A DNA stretch of 64,000 bases from CAZDWZ01 sp964509425. GTDB lineage: Bacteria > Bdellovibrionota_C > UBA2361 > SZUA-149 > CAZDWZ01. Both the position numbers and the translations under genes were made by a program. The DNA is taken from NCBI GenBank assembly GCA_964509425.1, contig CAZDWZ010000004.1:248001-312000 (forward strand), in the 5' to 3' direction. The notes below the pieces were generated by a model. That model saw only the letters and a list, made by a program, of their open reading frames with translations, was not told the origin of the DNA and searched no databases. Below are positions 34,490-42,726 of this stretch, one piece after another (position 1 is the stretch's first letter; the number at the start of each line of letters is the position of its first letter).

Positions 34490-35695
34490 CTAGGTTTTGA
34501 ACATCGAGAAAAGCAAAACCAACAGGATCACAATGAGAAAGAGGGCTATCGCGCCGATAACGGCATAGGTTTTTCCCTCTGGTTGTTCCGAATCCTCCTC
34601 ATCGTCGTCCGGCGGAGGAAGAGAGCCGAATCGTGAGTTCCCGACCTCGGCGACGGGGCCGCGAGGGCGAAGTCCCGGGTTTCCCCCAACCTCCGAGGGA
34701 TCCGCGTCAGACTGACCGAAAACGTATCTCTGTTGCTGAGGAGAGCGCCGCCGTGCGGCGTCGGATTCAGCTTCGGACGGACCAGCGGCCATGCGGCCTT
34801 CGGTGGCCGACGCTGGGCCGGATGCCGGCCGACCTCCACCGAACAATCCGGATCCCGAGCCGATCGTGGCACTCGGCTCCGACTGAGAGGAAACTCGTGG
34901 AAGGGCCTGGGTCGCCTCGGGTGAATAGCCGACCCCCGTGGTAAATCCGGTTTCTTGCGAGGCACCACCCGAAGATGGAGAGCCCGGCATTCCAGGCGCA
35001 GGCGGCAAACTTGCGAGCGCTGCCTTAATTTGACGCTCTCTTACGACCTTCGCGGTGGCGAGGTCGCAAATAACAATCTTTATCGAGCCCGAATCAAGCT
35101 CATCTCTATCATAGAGCGTGCGGCCCGAACCTGCATTTCCACCCCATTCAACTCCATTCACGAGCATGGTCACGCCATCGGTCGCAACCACAATTTCCAG
35201 CTTTCCCGGACGGAAGTTCACCGTCATCGCCGGGAGCGACTCGGTATTTCGGAGCGCGAGATAGCCCTGAAGGTCGGCAAGAGAGATCCGGGATGAAGAA
35301 GCCGCGAGTGGAAACTCCATCTGGAATTCACCCTCTCGAAATACAAACAACGAAGGAACCTCTTCGATTTCCCGAGTGTCTCCTTCTGCGGCTTCGAACG
35401 TGACCCGGATAGCGACGTTCGCGAGCTGCACCAGATCACCCTCCCGAAGCAGCCGCACATTCGTGGGAGATGCCTTTATGCCGTTCACCCACGAACCATT
35501 CGTGCTGCCGAGGTCAATGAAAAACCAACGACCGCGGGCATCAAAAAAGCAGCCGTGTTCACGCGAGACAGACTCGATGTCGAGGACGAGCGAATTTTGA
35601 TCGTCTCGTCCGATGATGTGGCGTCCAGCATCGACCTCAGAGGCAAACTGCGGGAGCCCTCCCCCGACCGGTTCATGTTTGAGCTTGAGAATCAT
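34490..35695 (-). CDS. Tail-anchored FHA-domain protein
   Basis: A 401-residue protein. Residues 1-100 form a canonical FHA phosphothreonine-binding domain (HIIGRDDQNSLVLDIESVSREHGCFF, then DLGSTNGSWVNG). Residues ~118-220 (MTVNFRPGKLEIVVATDGVTMLVNGVEW...LDSGSIKIVICD) look like a second, degenerate FHA-like sandwich. A long Pro/Gly/Ser linker (220-370) leads to an acidic stretch and one membrane segment at the very C-terminus (about 379-398). The FHA therefore faces the cytoplasm on a flexible arm. It ends the type III secretion series, 82 bases after the FlhB-C gene. SctD proteins also carry an FHA-like domain, but this one has no periplasmic part, so I do not call it SctD. Confidence 0.85.
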   Translation of the reverse strand: MILKLKHEPVGGGLPQFASEVDAGRHIIGRDDQNSLVLDIESVSREHGCFFDARGRWFFIDLGSTNGSWVNGIKASPTNVRLLREGDLVQLANVAIRVTFEAAEGDTREIEEVPSLFVFREGEFQMEFPLAASSSRISLADLQGYLALRNTESLPAMTVNFRPGKLEIVVATDGVTMLVNGVEWGGNAGSGRTLYDRDELDSGSIKIVICDLATAKVVRERQIKAALASLPPAPGMPGSPSSGGASQETGFTTGVGYSPEATQALPRVSSQSEPSATIGSGSGLFGGGRPASGPASATEGRMAAGPSEAESDAARRRSPQQQRYVFGQSDADPSEVGGNPGLRPRGPVAEVGNSRFGSLPPPDDDEEDSEQPEGKTYAVIGAIALFLIVILLVLLFSMFKT

Positions 35696-35777
35696 GTGCG
35701 CACACCTATTCGGACATTTTTCGTCTGTTTCGCCGGTTCATATCGTAGGAGAAGACTGTTCCGCAAACCAGTGTTTT

Positions 35778-36035
35778 TTAGACGCGTTTTGGACGCTCCA
35801 GGTCGAGAAAGAGTTCGGCTACCTCCTGAAAAAGGCGCCGATCGATTGCGTGGGATTGGCCCGGCTCCGCGAGGCGGGCGGCAAGCGCGGAATCGTCGAC
35901 TATCGGAATACCGTAACGGACTGCCGCTCGACGCATTTCCTTTGCAGCTTCGGCCGTACCGCGAGCGGAAACCCTCGGTGCGTCCATCACGTCGCGGGAA
36001 TACTCGACTGCAAGCGCGATGGAGTCTCGCTTCAT
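35778..36035 (-). CDS. Stand-alone C-terminal domain of SctU/FlhB
   Basis: The 85-residue protein corresponds to the FlhB/SctU cytoplasmic fragment after the NPTH cleavage site. SIALAVEYSRDVMDAPRVSARGTAEAAKEMRRAAVRYGIPIVDDSALAARL aligns with the family's 'AVAL.Y....APKV.AKG...A..I...A...GIP...D..LA..L'. AIDRRLFQEVAELFLDL matches 'I....Y.AVAE.L..L'. The fragment normally sets substrate switching in type III export. Here it begins with its own ATG, overlapping the sensor kinase stop by four bases. The matching N-terminal SctU gene lies 2.8 kb upstream at 38862-39701 and ends where this domain should start. Stand-alone FlhB-C paralogues (FlhX/YlqH) exist, but then a full-length SctU would be expected. 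Confidence 0.85.
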   Translation of the reverse strand: MKRDSIALAVEYSRDVMDAPRVSARGTAEAAKEMRRAAVRYGIPIVDDSALAARLAEPGQSHAIDRRLFQEVAELFLDLERPKRV

Positions 36036-38833
36036 GAAGGAGTCTCGCCCTCTTCTTTGGCACCCTCCGATCGTGGCTCCGCAGAAGTGGTCTCGGTTCG
36101 CTCACTTGTTTCCTTCTTCACTACCTTCGTCTCGACGACTGCCGCCTCAGAAGGAATATACAGAGTAAACAAACTTCCTTGCCCCGGCCTGCTGTCAACC
36201 GTAAGCCGCCCTCCGTTTTTCCTCGCGAGCGCGAATGCCGCAGCGAGTCCCAGCCCCTCTCCCCGAAGCCCGAGACCGGTCCCGGGATCGACGTTTTTGG
36301 TTGAGAAAAACGGATCGAAGCATCGGCGCTTCGTTTCTGCATCCATTCCGATGCCGTTATCCCTCACTCCGACTCGAACATAATCTCCCTCGGGGACCTC
36401 GAAGTGAAGGCTTCGCCCGTCGACATGAACGGAATCCGAGAATACTTGGATTAAAAATCCTCTATTCCTGAGCGCTTCAACCGCATTTTTCACGAGCGCA
36501 TGCAGAATCCTGTGCAAGTGTACTGGGTCGACCATGATTTTCGGCAGATCTTTTTTAAGAGTGAATTTCAGAGTGTGATGTGGTGGGATCAATCGAACAA
36601 GCTCATCCTGTTCTCTCCGAAGAAGGTCGTTCACGTTGACTGATACCCGACGTGCCTCCTCGAGGTTTGCTACACTCAGGAGCTGGCGGACCAGAGTCGC
36701 CCCACGAGTTGCCGACTCTGTGATGCTTTTTGCAGAACGCTCGACCTGATCGGGAGCTAGTTTTTGCATTTCAAGCAATGACGCCTGTCCGAGAACAGCT
36801 TGAAGGACATTATTAAAATTGTGAGCTATGCCCGCTGCAAGGAGAGCCATCGACTGCGTCTTCTCAGATTCCGAAATCTTTTCTTCCAGCCGTCTCGTGT
36901 TGATCAGAGCGGCGATTTCGGAGGCGATGCTGGAAAGAAGGCCGAGTTCTTCGTCATCCACCCGAACGCCCGCACCGGGCTGTGCGGCGAGGACTCCCAA
37001 GACCTCCCCGCGCGTGACCAGAGGTGCGAGTGCGAGGGAGTTCAATCCGAAACGCGTAAAGAAGCGTTCAAGGCCGAATTTACCAAGCATGGCCTGAGGG
37101 TTTTCTACGATCATCGCTCTTTTGGACTTCACCACTTCCGCGAGCGGGTGGCTTTCGTCACGAACGCCGATCACCAGCTCGATGAGTTTCCTTTTCCACC
37201 CGGGGCCGAACGCTGCTGTTCCGGTCAGTGTCGTCCCGCCTTCGCTGAGCAGTCCAACCCAGAGACGTTTTAGACCGAGCTCGTCACGAAGAATTTGAAA
37301 AGCCTGCTCAAAGACTTCTTCGAGTGACTTGAGCGCGGAGAGCTCGTGGCTGATCCGGTAGATTGCGAGGAGATTTCGAGTTTGTCGGCGATAGGCGGTG
37401 AAAAGGTTCGCCTGACGCGCGGAAAGGCCTATTTGGCTTGCCGCAGCGGAGAGGAGCAGGACATCGCTGCCACCGAATTTACCCTCGGACTTGTCGAACA
37501 GACCGAGAGTGCCAAACGCTTCATTTTCGATGAGTATCGGTACGAGCACGGCAGATTTCATTCCCTCGTCTTGACTGAAGCTCAAGGGGAAGCGTTTATC
37601 TTTTGCGAGCGACTGAACAACCACCGGCTGCCGCCCTTCAGCCACGGTGCGAGCGAAGCCTAAAAATTGAGGAGACTTCTGTGCTCGGTCAGAGAAGCCG
37701 GATCCAAAGCCTCGATGCGCAACAAGCGTGAGCCGCGACGGATCTTCGGGAGGACAGAGATAACAGACCGCGGCACTTGCTTGCACGGCGTCTAGAACCG
37801 CTTGAACACCGCGATTTCCGATGGTGACCGGATCGAGATGGCCACGAATCGCTGCCGAAACTGAGTAGAGTGCTTGCACTTTTTTCGTCTGAGTTTCCAA
37901 GGCCGCTTGAGCCTCGGCGCGAGAACTGAGGTCGATTCCAATTGCAGTCCAACCGCTTTGATTTCGATTCTCATCGAACAATGGAGTACATTGCAGCAGC
38001 ACCGTTCTCTCCCGGTTCGTTGCGCGATTGAGGAGCCGGAACTCTTCTTCAAAGGAAAAGCTGGACTTCGTATCGTCCTTCAATTCTCCGAGATACTCCC
38101 GATCGTCAGGATGAACGAGCTCTCGCAGATCTTTTCCCACAAGGTTTTCAGGCGTTTCACCAAAGAAGTCCATCGCACGACGGCTCGCCCAAGCGATATG
38201 GAACTCACAATCGGTTGTAAGAAAAACCGCTTGAGAGCTCTCGACAAGTTTGTCGAAAGGAGCAGGTCCGGAATGGGCCTTCCCATTTGTGGCGACCGGG
38301 ATTTCTTCCGGGGTCTCACCACCTTGTAGGGTATCCAGTCGATCGCCCAGAAGCTTCGCGACCTGACCACCGAATGTCATCTGAGCCGGTTCGAATCGTT
38401 CGAACTCGGAATTTCGCAGAACGAGGATGCAGCCCTTTCTCCGCCCTCCGCTCATGATCGGAAGAATAAGTCCGAGCTCGGCTTGGAGCGCTTGCCACAA
38501 GACTTCCTCGTCCCTGGTCGCGCCGAGACGATCAACAAGAAACGGCTTTTTTGATGCGCGTGCTCGATTGGAGAAACGGCGAAGCAGCTCGAGCAGATCT
38601 TCATCACGAACCGGTGTGGCTCCTTTTTTTGCCCACTCGTATGGTCCGAGCTCGACTTGCTCACCGGGATCAAGCGTTCCGTTCTCGGAGAAGAAACTTA
38701 AGATTCTGACCGCATTCAAGGCCGCACCGAGGCGTTCATTCACGAGAATGAGGAGAGATCGCGGATCCGAAGCCTGTGCGATGTGAGACGACAAAGATGA
38801 TAACAACTGCTCGGAGTACACCAAATTCTCCAA
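36032..38833 (-). CDS. Soluble multi-GAF/PAS sensor histidine kinase
   Basis: A 933-residue kinase without membrane segments. The domains in order are a GAF-like region (about 10-170), PAS (195-310, with VGKDLRELVHPDDREYLGEL), GAF (320-480), GAF (485-650), HisKA with His671 in GIAHNFNNVLQAVLGQ, and HATPase (about 720-905) with a GVRDNGIGMD G1 box and TGLGLRGEGLGLAAAFAL. The H-box of the AHNFNN type is typical of cytoplasmic NtrB-like kinases. The C-terminal tail is charged. The gene sits inside the type III export operon, 28 bases after sctU-N and overlapping the FlhB-C gene by four bases, so it is probably made with them. No response regulator is adjacent. Confidence 0.9.
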   Translation of the reverse strand: MENLVYSEQLLSSLSSHIAQASDPRSLLILVNERLGAALNAVRILSFFSENGTLDPGEQVELGPYEWAKKGATPVRDEDLLELLRRFSNRARASKKPFLVDRLGATRDEEVLWQALQAELGLILPIMSGGRRKGCILVLRNSEFERFEPAQMTFGGQVAKLLGDRLDTLQGGETPEEIPVATNGKAHSGPAPFDKLVESSQAVFLTTDCEFHIAWASRRAMDFFGETPENLVGKDLRELVHPDDREYLGELKDDTKSSFSFEEEFRLLNRATNRERTVLLQCTPLFDENRNQSGWTAIGIDLSSRAEAQAALETQTKKVQALYSVSAAIRGHLDPVTIGNRGVQAVLDAVQASAAVCYLCPPEDPSRLTLVAHRGFGSGFSDRAQKSPQFLGFARTVAEGRQPVVVQSLAKDKRFPLSFSQDEGMKSAVLVPILIENEAFGTLGLFDKSEGKFGGSDVLLLSAAASQIGLSARQANLFTAYRRQTRNLLAIYRISHELSALKSLEEVFEQAFQILRDELGLKRLWVGLLSEGGTTLTGTAAFGPGWKRKLIELVIGVRDESHPLAEVVKSKRAMIVENPQAMLGKFGLERFFTRFGLNSLALAPLVTRGEVLGVLAAQPGAGVRVDDEELGLLSSIASEIAALINTRRLEEKISESEKTQSMALLAAGIAHNFNNVLQAVLGQASLLEMQKLAPDQVERSAKSITESATRGATLVRQLLSVANLEEARRVSVNVNDLLRREQDELVRLIPPHHTLKFTLKKDLPKIMVDPVHLHRILHALVKNAVEALRNRGFLIQVFSDSVHVDGRSLHFEVPEGDYVRVGVRDNGIGMDAETKRRCFDPFFSTKNVDPGTGLGLRGEGLGLAAAFALARKNGGRLTVDSRPGQGSLFTLYIPSEAAVVETKVVKKETSERTETTSAEPRSEGAKEEGETPS

Positions 38834-38861
38834 TTTGCCGGCGCTCGCCCCCGTCGAATAT

Positions 38862-39701
38862 CTAGCGGCCGGCCTCTGCCCTCTCCTTCTTCGCGGACTG
38901 CCGACCGACTACCAGAACTTTGGCTCTTCGAACCGCGTCTATCGTCCCCTGTGCCGAAAGCTCCTGTTGCAGATGCCGTCGCATCATTTTCACCTCGGGA
39001 TTGCCCTCGCTTTCTTTGAGCTCGTTCTTCAATTCCTCAAGGGTCATTGAGTGCGTCCGCTTCCAGCGCGCCCGCTGAACGAGAAAGTCAATCGCCGCAA
39101 TGCCGAAACCCAAAAGCAGAAGCCGGGCAAAAACTCGGATTCCGAATTCCATGACCGCCGACGCCGTCCACTCGAAATCTGCTGCGGTGTTCCTGCTCAG
39201 AACGCACAGCAACTGCCGCGCTTCGGCTGAAAGCGACCAGAGGCACAAGAATCCCCCGCCCCAAACGCCGAGCGATTTTAACCCTTCGAAGACGGTGTGG
39301 AACTCGAACCACCGTTTAATACCCGCCACCGGGTTGATTCTCGAACCCCTGAGCGCCGCCGCCTCCCACCGGAACTGCAATCCGACTTGCCGGATCTCAA
39401 TGACGAGACACACGACGAAAACGAAGAGCAGAAACGGCATGATCAAGAGAAGCAGCACCCAGGACAATCCGCAGCCAGATAGTAGCATATTATTACTAAG
39501 AAAGTCTCCCTCGGGCGCGAAGCACGCCCGAAAGAACGAAAACACCGGATCTTTCGTATACGGTCCGACCGAAAGCACGGCACCGAAACCAATTCCCAAG
39601 ACACAAGTTCCTGTAACGTCTTTGCTTTTTGCGACGTCGCCCCTTGCCCTCGCTTTTCGGAGCTTCGCAGCCGTAGGCGGAAACTTTTTTTCCCCGGCCA
39701 T
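38862..39701 (-). CDS. sctU: SctU/FlhB export-gate protein lacking the autocleavage domain
   Basis: A 279-residue membrane protein with about four hydrophobic segments. It begins AGEKKFPPTAAKLRKARARGDVAKSKDVT, the SctU/FlhB N-terminal signature (EK...T..KL..AR..G.V..S.....). The cytoplasmic neck is conserved (MTLEELKNELKESEGNPEVKMMRRHLQQEL). It continues through DAVRRAKVLVVG and then stops with a basic tail; the NPTH site and the ~80-residue switch domain are absent. FlhB-family proteins usually run to ~350-380 residues. The missing part matches the separate gene at 35778-36035. The gene follows sctT by five bases, in the usual sctRSTU order. Confidence 0.9.
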   Translation of the reverse strand: MAGEKKFPPTAAKLRKARARGDVAKSKDVTGTCVLGIGFGAVLSVGPYTKDPVFSFFRACFAPEGDFLSNNMLLSGCGLSWVLLLLIMPFLLFVFVVCLVIEIRQVGLQFRWEAAALRGSRINPVAGIKRWFEFHTVFEGLKSLGVWGGGFLCLWSLSAEARQLLCVLSRNTAADFEWTASAVMEFGIRVFARLLLLGFGIAAIDFLVQRARWKRTHSMTLEELKNELKESEGNPEVKMMRRHLQQELSAQGTIDAVRRAKVLVVGRQSAKKERAEAGR

Positions 39702-39706
39702 TCTGC

Positions 39707-40471
39707 CTAGCTCCCTGAAACGGCAAGGACGTCAAGAACTGCTGAAACAAGGTCCGAGGCAACGGTTTGAAACCCGTCGGGGAAAAAGAGGAGAAGTATG
39801 CCGAGGCCGAGCGTGAGGCGAAAGACGGGAAGCTCTGAACTGATCGGCAACCTCACTGCGAAGCGAGCAAGGAGCGCCGACGCGCAATCAAAGAGCAGGA
39901 GAAGTGCGGCCACGGGAAGTGCTAGGGCGACCATCGCTTCAAGAGAAAGCCCTAGAATCGCGGCGATAACTTCGGGACTTGGAGACTCCAGCGAGAGATA
40001 TCGCTCTCTCGTCCCCGCCCCCGGGCGCGCCAACTCTCCAACAAGCAGCTGAACTCCACCGCAACTAAAGTAGAAATAGGCCACGCCAACTCCAGCTATC
40101 GTTTCGAGGGTCGAACTCCGGCTCTCCGCCCCCGGCATGATCTGTTCGGCATGCTGAGCGCCCCTACACACGTCGATGAGCCGCGCAGACATCGGAATCA
40201 CCTCGAAGACAAAGGTGTGCGGCCATGCGACGAGCACGCCCGATACGACACTCAGCAGCGCAAGCCCCATCGCTTCGAAAATCGAAACCTGGCTGGCTGC
40301 AGGCAGGGCCGTCCATTTCGGAAGTTCGCCCGGGATTATTGCTATGGAGAGCAACACCGCGAGCACGCACGCCGCACTCGGACGTATCATTTCGCAGATC
40401 CGTGACAAGGTCCAAACCGCTCCGAGAGTCTTGAGAAAGAAAAGGAGCAGAACAAATAGGTGGACATTCAT
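39707..40471 (-). CDS. sctT: SctT/FliR export-gate protein
   Basis: The 254-residue membrane protein has six or more hydrophobic segments and the SctT/FliR pattern, with VLAVLLSIAIIPG early and AMGLALLSVVSGVLVAWPHTFVFEVIPMSARLIDVCRGAQHAEQI (FliR: G...G........F.A...AG..ID...G) in the middle. VALALPVAALLLLFDCASALLARFAVRLPI corresponds to 'A.P......D...G..SR..P..P.F.' near the end. In the export gate it joins SctR and SctS. Its start overlaps the sctS stop by four bases. Confidence 0.85.
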   Translation of the reverse strand: MNVHLFVLLLFFLKTLGAVWTLSRICEMIRPSAACVLAVLLSIAIIPGELPKWTALPAASQVSIFEAMGLALLSVVSGVLVAWPHTFVFEVIPMSARLIDVCRGAQHAEQIMPGAESRSSTLETIAGVGVAYFYFSCGGVQLLVGELARPGAGTRERYLSLESPSPEVIAAILGLSLEAMVALALPVAALLLLFDCASALLARFAVRLPISSELPVFRLTLGLGILLLFFPDGFQTVASDLVSAVLDVLAVSGS

Positions 40472-40761
40472 GGTTCAGTCGCGAGGGGCTGCGACGCAGC
40501 GGACCGAGCAAGTACTTCAATCGAGTCGGCAGTGAAGCTCTCGAGCTGATCAAGCATCCAGCCGGACGAGCAATAAGCCACGGCCGCAACAACAAAAAGC
40601 TTCGGAACAAAACCGAGCAACTGATCTTGAATTGAAGTCGCTGCCTGAAGAAGACCGGCCGCAAACGCCACAAAAAATCCGGGAACCAACAGCAATGTCG
40701 AAAAAACGCACGCGAGAGTAAGCGCGCGAAGAAAGAAATCGCTAAGCATCTCAATTTCCAT
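40468..40761 (-). CDS. sctS: SctS/FliQ export-gate protein
   Basis: A 97-residue protein with two membrane hairpins. The conserved SctS/FliQ core is readable: LLLVPGFFVAFAAGLLQAATSIQDQLLGFVPKLFVV, equivalent to 'P.L....V.GL...L..AT.I.E.TL.F.PK...V'. GWMLDQLESFT matches the end (G.WM...L..FT). Length is normal (86-97). It starts just after sctR and overlaps sctT by four bases. Confidence 0.92.
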   Translation of the reverse strand: MEIEMLSDFFLRALTLACVFSTLLLVPGFFVAFAAGLLQAATSIQDQLLGFVPKLFVVAAVAYCSSGWMLDQLESFTADSIEVLARSAASQPLATEP

Positions 40762-40765
40762 GGTC

Positions 40766-41488
40766 CTACGCGTAGCTGAGCAGCAAACTGCGAATTAGGA
40801 GAAACCAAGCATCCGTCGCGACAAACAAGAAAATTTTTATCGGCAACGCAATCGACATCGGACTCACCATCGTCATCCCCATCGCGACGAGGAGCGTTGC
40901 CACAACCAAGTCGATCACGATGAACGGGAGAAAGAGCAGAAAGCCGAAGTAGAAGGCGCTTCTCAATTCGCTCAATAAGAAGGCCGGCGCGAGAGAACGA
41001 AATCCTTCACCTGGCAAGAGTCCGAGACCCTCTCCTTTGTCGGAAGTCCACGGAGGCATCACGTCGCCGCGGTGGGTTGGGCCGCTCCGGGCTACCTGCA
41101 GAAAAAACCACCGTTCTTTCGTTCGGCTGTGCCGGGCAAGAAACGAAAGAAGCGGACCTGATGTCTCGGAGAGCAGAGTTTCCAAGAACGAAACAAGCTT
41201 TGCAGCATTTCCCAGAGACTCTTTTTCGGAGAATCCATCAAGCACGGGGATCGCCCGGGTTTTCATTTCTGCAAAAACAGGCGTCATGATGAACATCGTG
41301 AGCAATGCCGCGAGCAATGAGGTGATAATTGACGAGGGAATTTGCTGCGTGCCGAGGGCAAGCCGCAGCAGGCCGAAGATTACGCTTATCTTGACGAAGG
41401 AGGTGAGGCCGAGCGCCAGGAATGGTAACATTGAGATGCCCAGCATAAGCGCGGCGAGAATCAGAGGATGCGTAGAAAAACCATCCAT
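40766..41488 (-). CDS. sctR: SctR/FliP export-gate protein
   Basis: The 240-residue membrane protein has the SctR/FliP signatures. The N-terminal LPFLALGLTSFVKISVIFGLLRLALGTQQIPSSIITSLLAALLTMFIMTPV corresponds to 'T.F.....VL..LR.ALG.QQ.P.N......AL.L..F.M.P'. The C-terminal SELRSAFYFGFLLFLPFIVIDLVVATLLVAMGMTMVSP and LPIKIFLFVATDAWFLLIRSLLLSY match 'SEL..AF..GF....PF..IDL......M..GM.M..P......PFK..LF...DGW'. SctR forms the core of the export pore. The middle has a polar loop rich in R, G and E. Confidence 0.93.
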   Translation of the reverse strand: MDGFSTHPLILAALMLGISMLPFLALGLTSFVKISVIFGLLRLALGTQQIPSSIITSLLAALLTMFIMTPVFAEMKTRAIPVLDGFSEKESLGNAAKLVSFLETLLSETSGPLLSFLARHSRTKERWFFLQVARSGPTHRGDVMPPWTSDKGEGLGLLPGEGFRSLAPAFLLSELRSAFYFGFLLFLPFIVIDLVVATLLVAMGMTMVSPMSIALPIKIFLFVATDAWFLLIRSLLLSYA

Positions 41489-41491
41489 CGT

Positions 41492-41950
41492 TCAATCTCC
41501 CTTCGACTCTGCCTCAGCGAGGCTCTCTTTCTCTAAAATTTCAACCACTCGTAGTCGACGCGCTCGCTCCTCACTTCGGTTTATACGGAGCACGGTCAGC
41601 GAAAACTGCCCGCAATTCTCGGCATGCACGACTTCGGCCGCGGAATATTCCCCTCTCAGAGCAGCAAGGCACGGCTCGGCGCTCACGAGGAGGTTTCTTG
41701 AGAAGTCTCGGGTCAAAGAGCGGTGATCCAGCACCGTCACCGAGATCACCCCAGTCGAGCGTTCCAGAGGCTCGTCCGCTGAACGCTCAAGTTCGCTCAG
41801 CGAGTGGAGTAGTTCCGCGAGCTGAGCTTCCGCATTTGAAAGTCGGCTGCCGGAGAGCAGGCAATCCTCGATTTTTCGTTGCCGTTCGATTGCGAGCCGA
41901 TGCTTCAAAATCTGAGCGCGGCGAATGGAATTGCGAAGGCGTCGAGACAT
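41492..41950 (-). CDS. SctO/FliJ-like coiled-coil stalk protein
   Basis: A 152-residue polar protein with two long helices (about 1-60 and 95-150), the antiparallel coiled-coil shape of SctO/FliJ. SctO is the stalk between the ATPase SctN and the gate SctV. The sequence itself is poorly conserved (SRLSNAEAQLAELLHSLSELERSA; SEERARRLRVVEILEKESL), so the call depends on shape, length and position directly upstream of sctR, where sctO or sctP/Q genes are common. Confidence 0.55.
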   Translation of the reverse strand: MSRRLRNSIRRAQILKHRLAIERQRKIEDCLLSGSRLSNAEAQLAELLHSLSELERSADEPLERSTGVISVTVLDHRSLTRDFSRNLLVSAEPCLAALRGEYSAAEVVHAENCGQFSLTVLRINRSEERARRLRVVEILEKESLAEAESKGD

Positions 41951-41953
41951 AAC

Positions 41954-42379
41954 CTACCCCCCCGCTGCTTGTTGGAGCCGTTTGATTGACTGATTCACTG
42001 CCTCTGCAACTGAAGAGATCAGCTGGATTTCAACTCCCGCTCGGTTCATGGTGCGCTGCATGTTGAGAAATATGCTGAGCTCAGGAGGAAGTTGGGCGTC
42101 CGCCCTGTCAAGCGTGGCTTCGGACGATTTCCACTGCGAGAGGATCTGGTCCAGGTATCGCTCAAACATTCCGGTCGACCTGCTCTCGGGCTCCGTGCGC
42201 CGGATCCCGCCCGGGGCTCCTCCCGCCTGTTCTCCTCCCTGGATCCCAAGTGGGGCGGCGTGGTCCTTCCCAAATTTGGCTGGCTGACCGGCAAATTTCC
42301 GGAAGCGTGGTCCCACGTCATTCTCGGAATCCGGAGGCCGAGTCAGCCCCGTGTGTAGGTTTCTTATCCCTTGAAGCAT
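41954..42379 (-). CDS. SctI-like inner rod protein
   Basis: A 141-residue protein. The first ~70 residues are polar, Gly- and Arg-rich. The last ~75 are helical and end with LPPELSIFLNMQRTMNRAGVEIQLISSVAEAVNQSIKRLQQAAGG. This fits the YscI/HrpB family C-terminus ('.Pe..L..Q..l....ve.el.skv....q.ik.L.'). SctI forms the rod or needle base in the periplasm. ATG at 42379 has AGGAGG just upstream and is preferred to the longer frame from 42568. It is the first gene of the operon. Confidence 0.65.
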   Translation of the reverse strand: MLQGIRNLHTGLTRPPDSENDVGPRFRKFAGQPAKFGKDHAAPLGIQGGEQAGGAPGGIRRTEPESRSTGMFERYLDQILSQWKSSEATLDRADAQLPPELSIFLNMQRTMNRAGVEIQLISSVAEAVNQSIKRLQQAAGG

Positions 42380-42630
42380 ACCCCTCCTGAAAAGCAGGCG
42401 GATGGTCGAGCTCGATGCCTGCTTCAGGATAATCGGCGGCCGGGCGGGAAAGTTTCCTGGTGCACGAATTCTCCGAAATTCACGATTTCCCGGATTGTTC
42501 GGGAATATTCTCGAAAATGTTGGGCGGTGTTGGCAAATGAAGGTCTCTCCCCGTTGACCAAAGAGCATCGACCCCTTATTCTCCGATGACGGGAATCAAT
42601 CCCTACTCTCTTCTAGGTAGCTGAAGGCGT

Positions 42631-42726
42631 ATGCGAACTTTTAGCAGCATTTTGCTCGTCGGAATGGCCATCGGCTTCGTGATAGGCGCGATCGGCATCG
42701 TCTCGATTTCCGCCTATTTGCCATAG
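42631..42726 (+). CDS. Possible 31-residue membrane peptide
   Basis: A short frame encodes MRTFSSILLVGMAIGFVIG followed by a further hydrophobic run ending AYLP: one membrane segment with a basic N-terminal residue. GAAGG lies about five bases upstream of the ATG. It points away from the sctI operon. The codons are varied rather than repetitive, but such a short hydrophobic frame can arise by chance. The rest of the 876-base gap (42380-43256) has no gene I can support. Confidence 0.4.
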   Translation: MRTFSSILLVGMAIGFVIGAIGIVSISAYLP

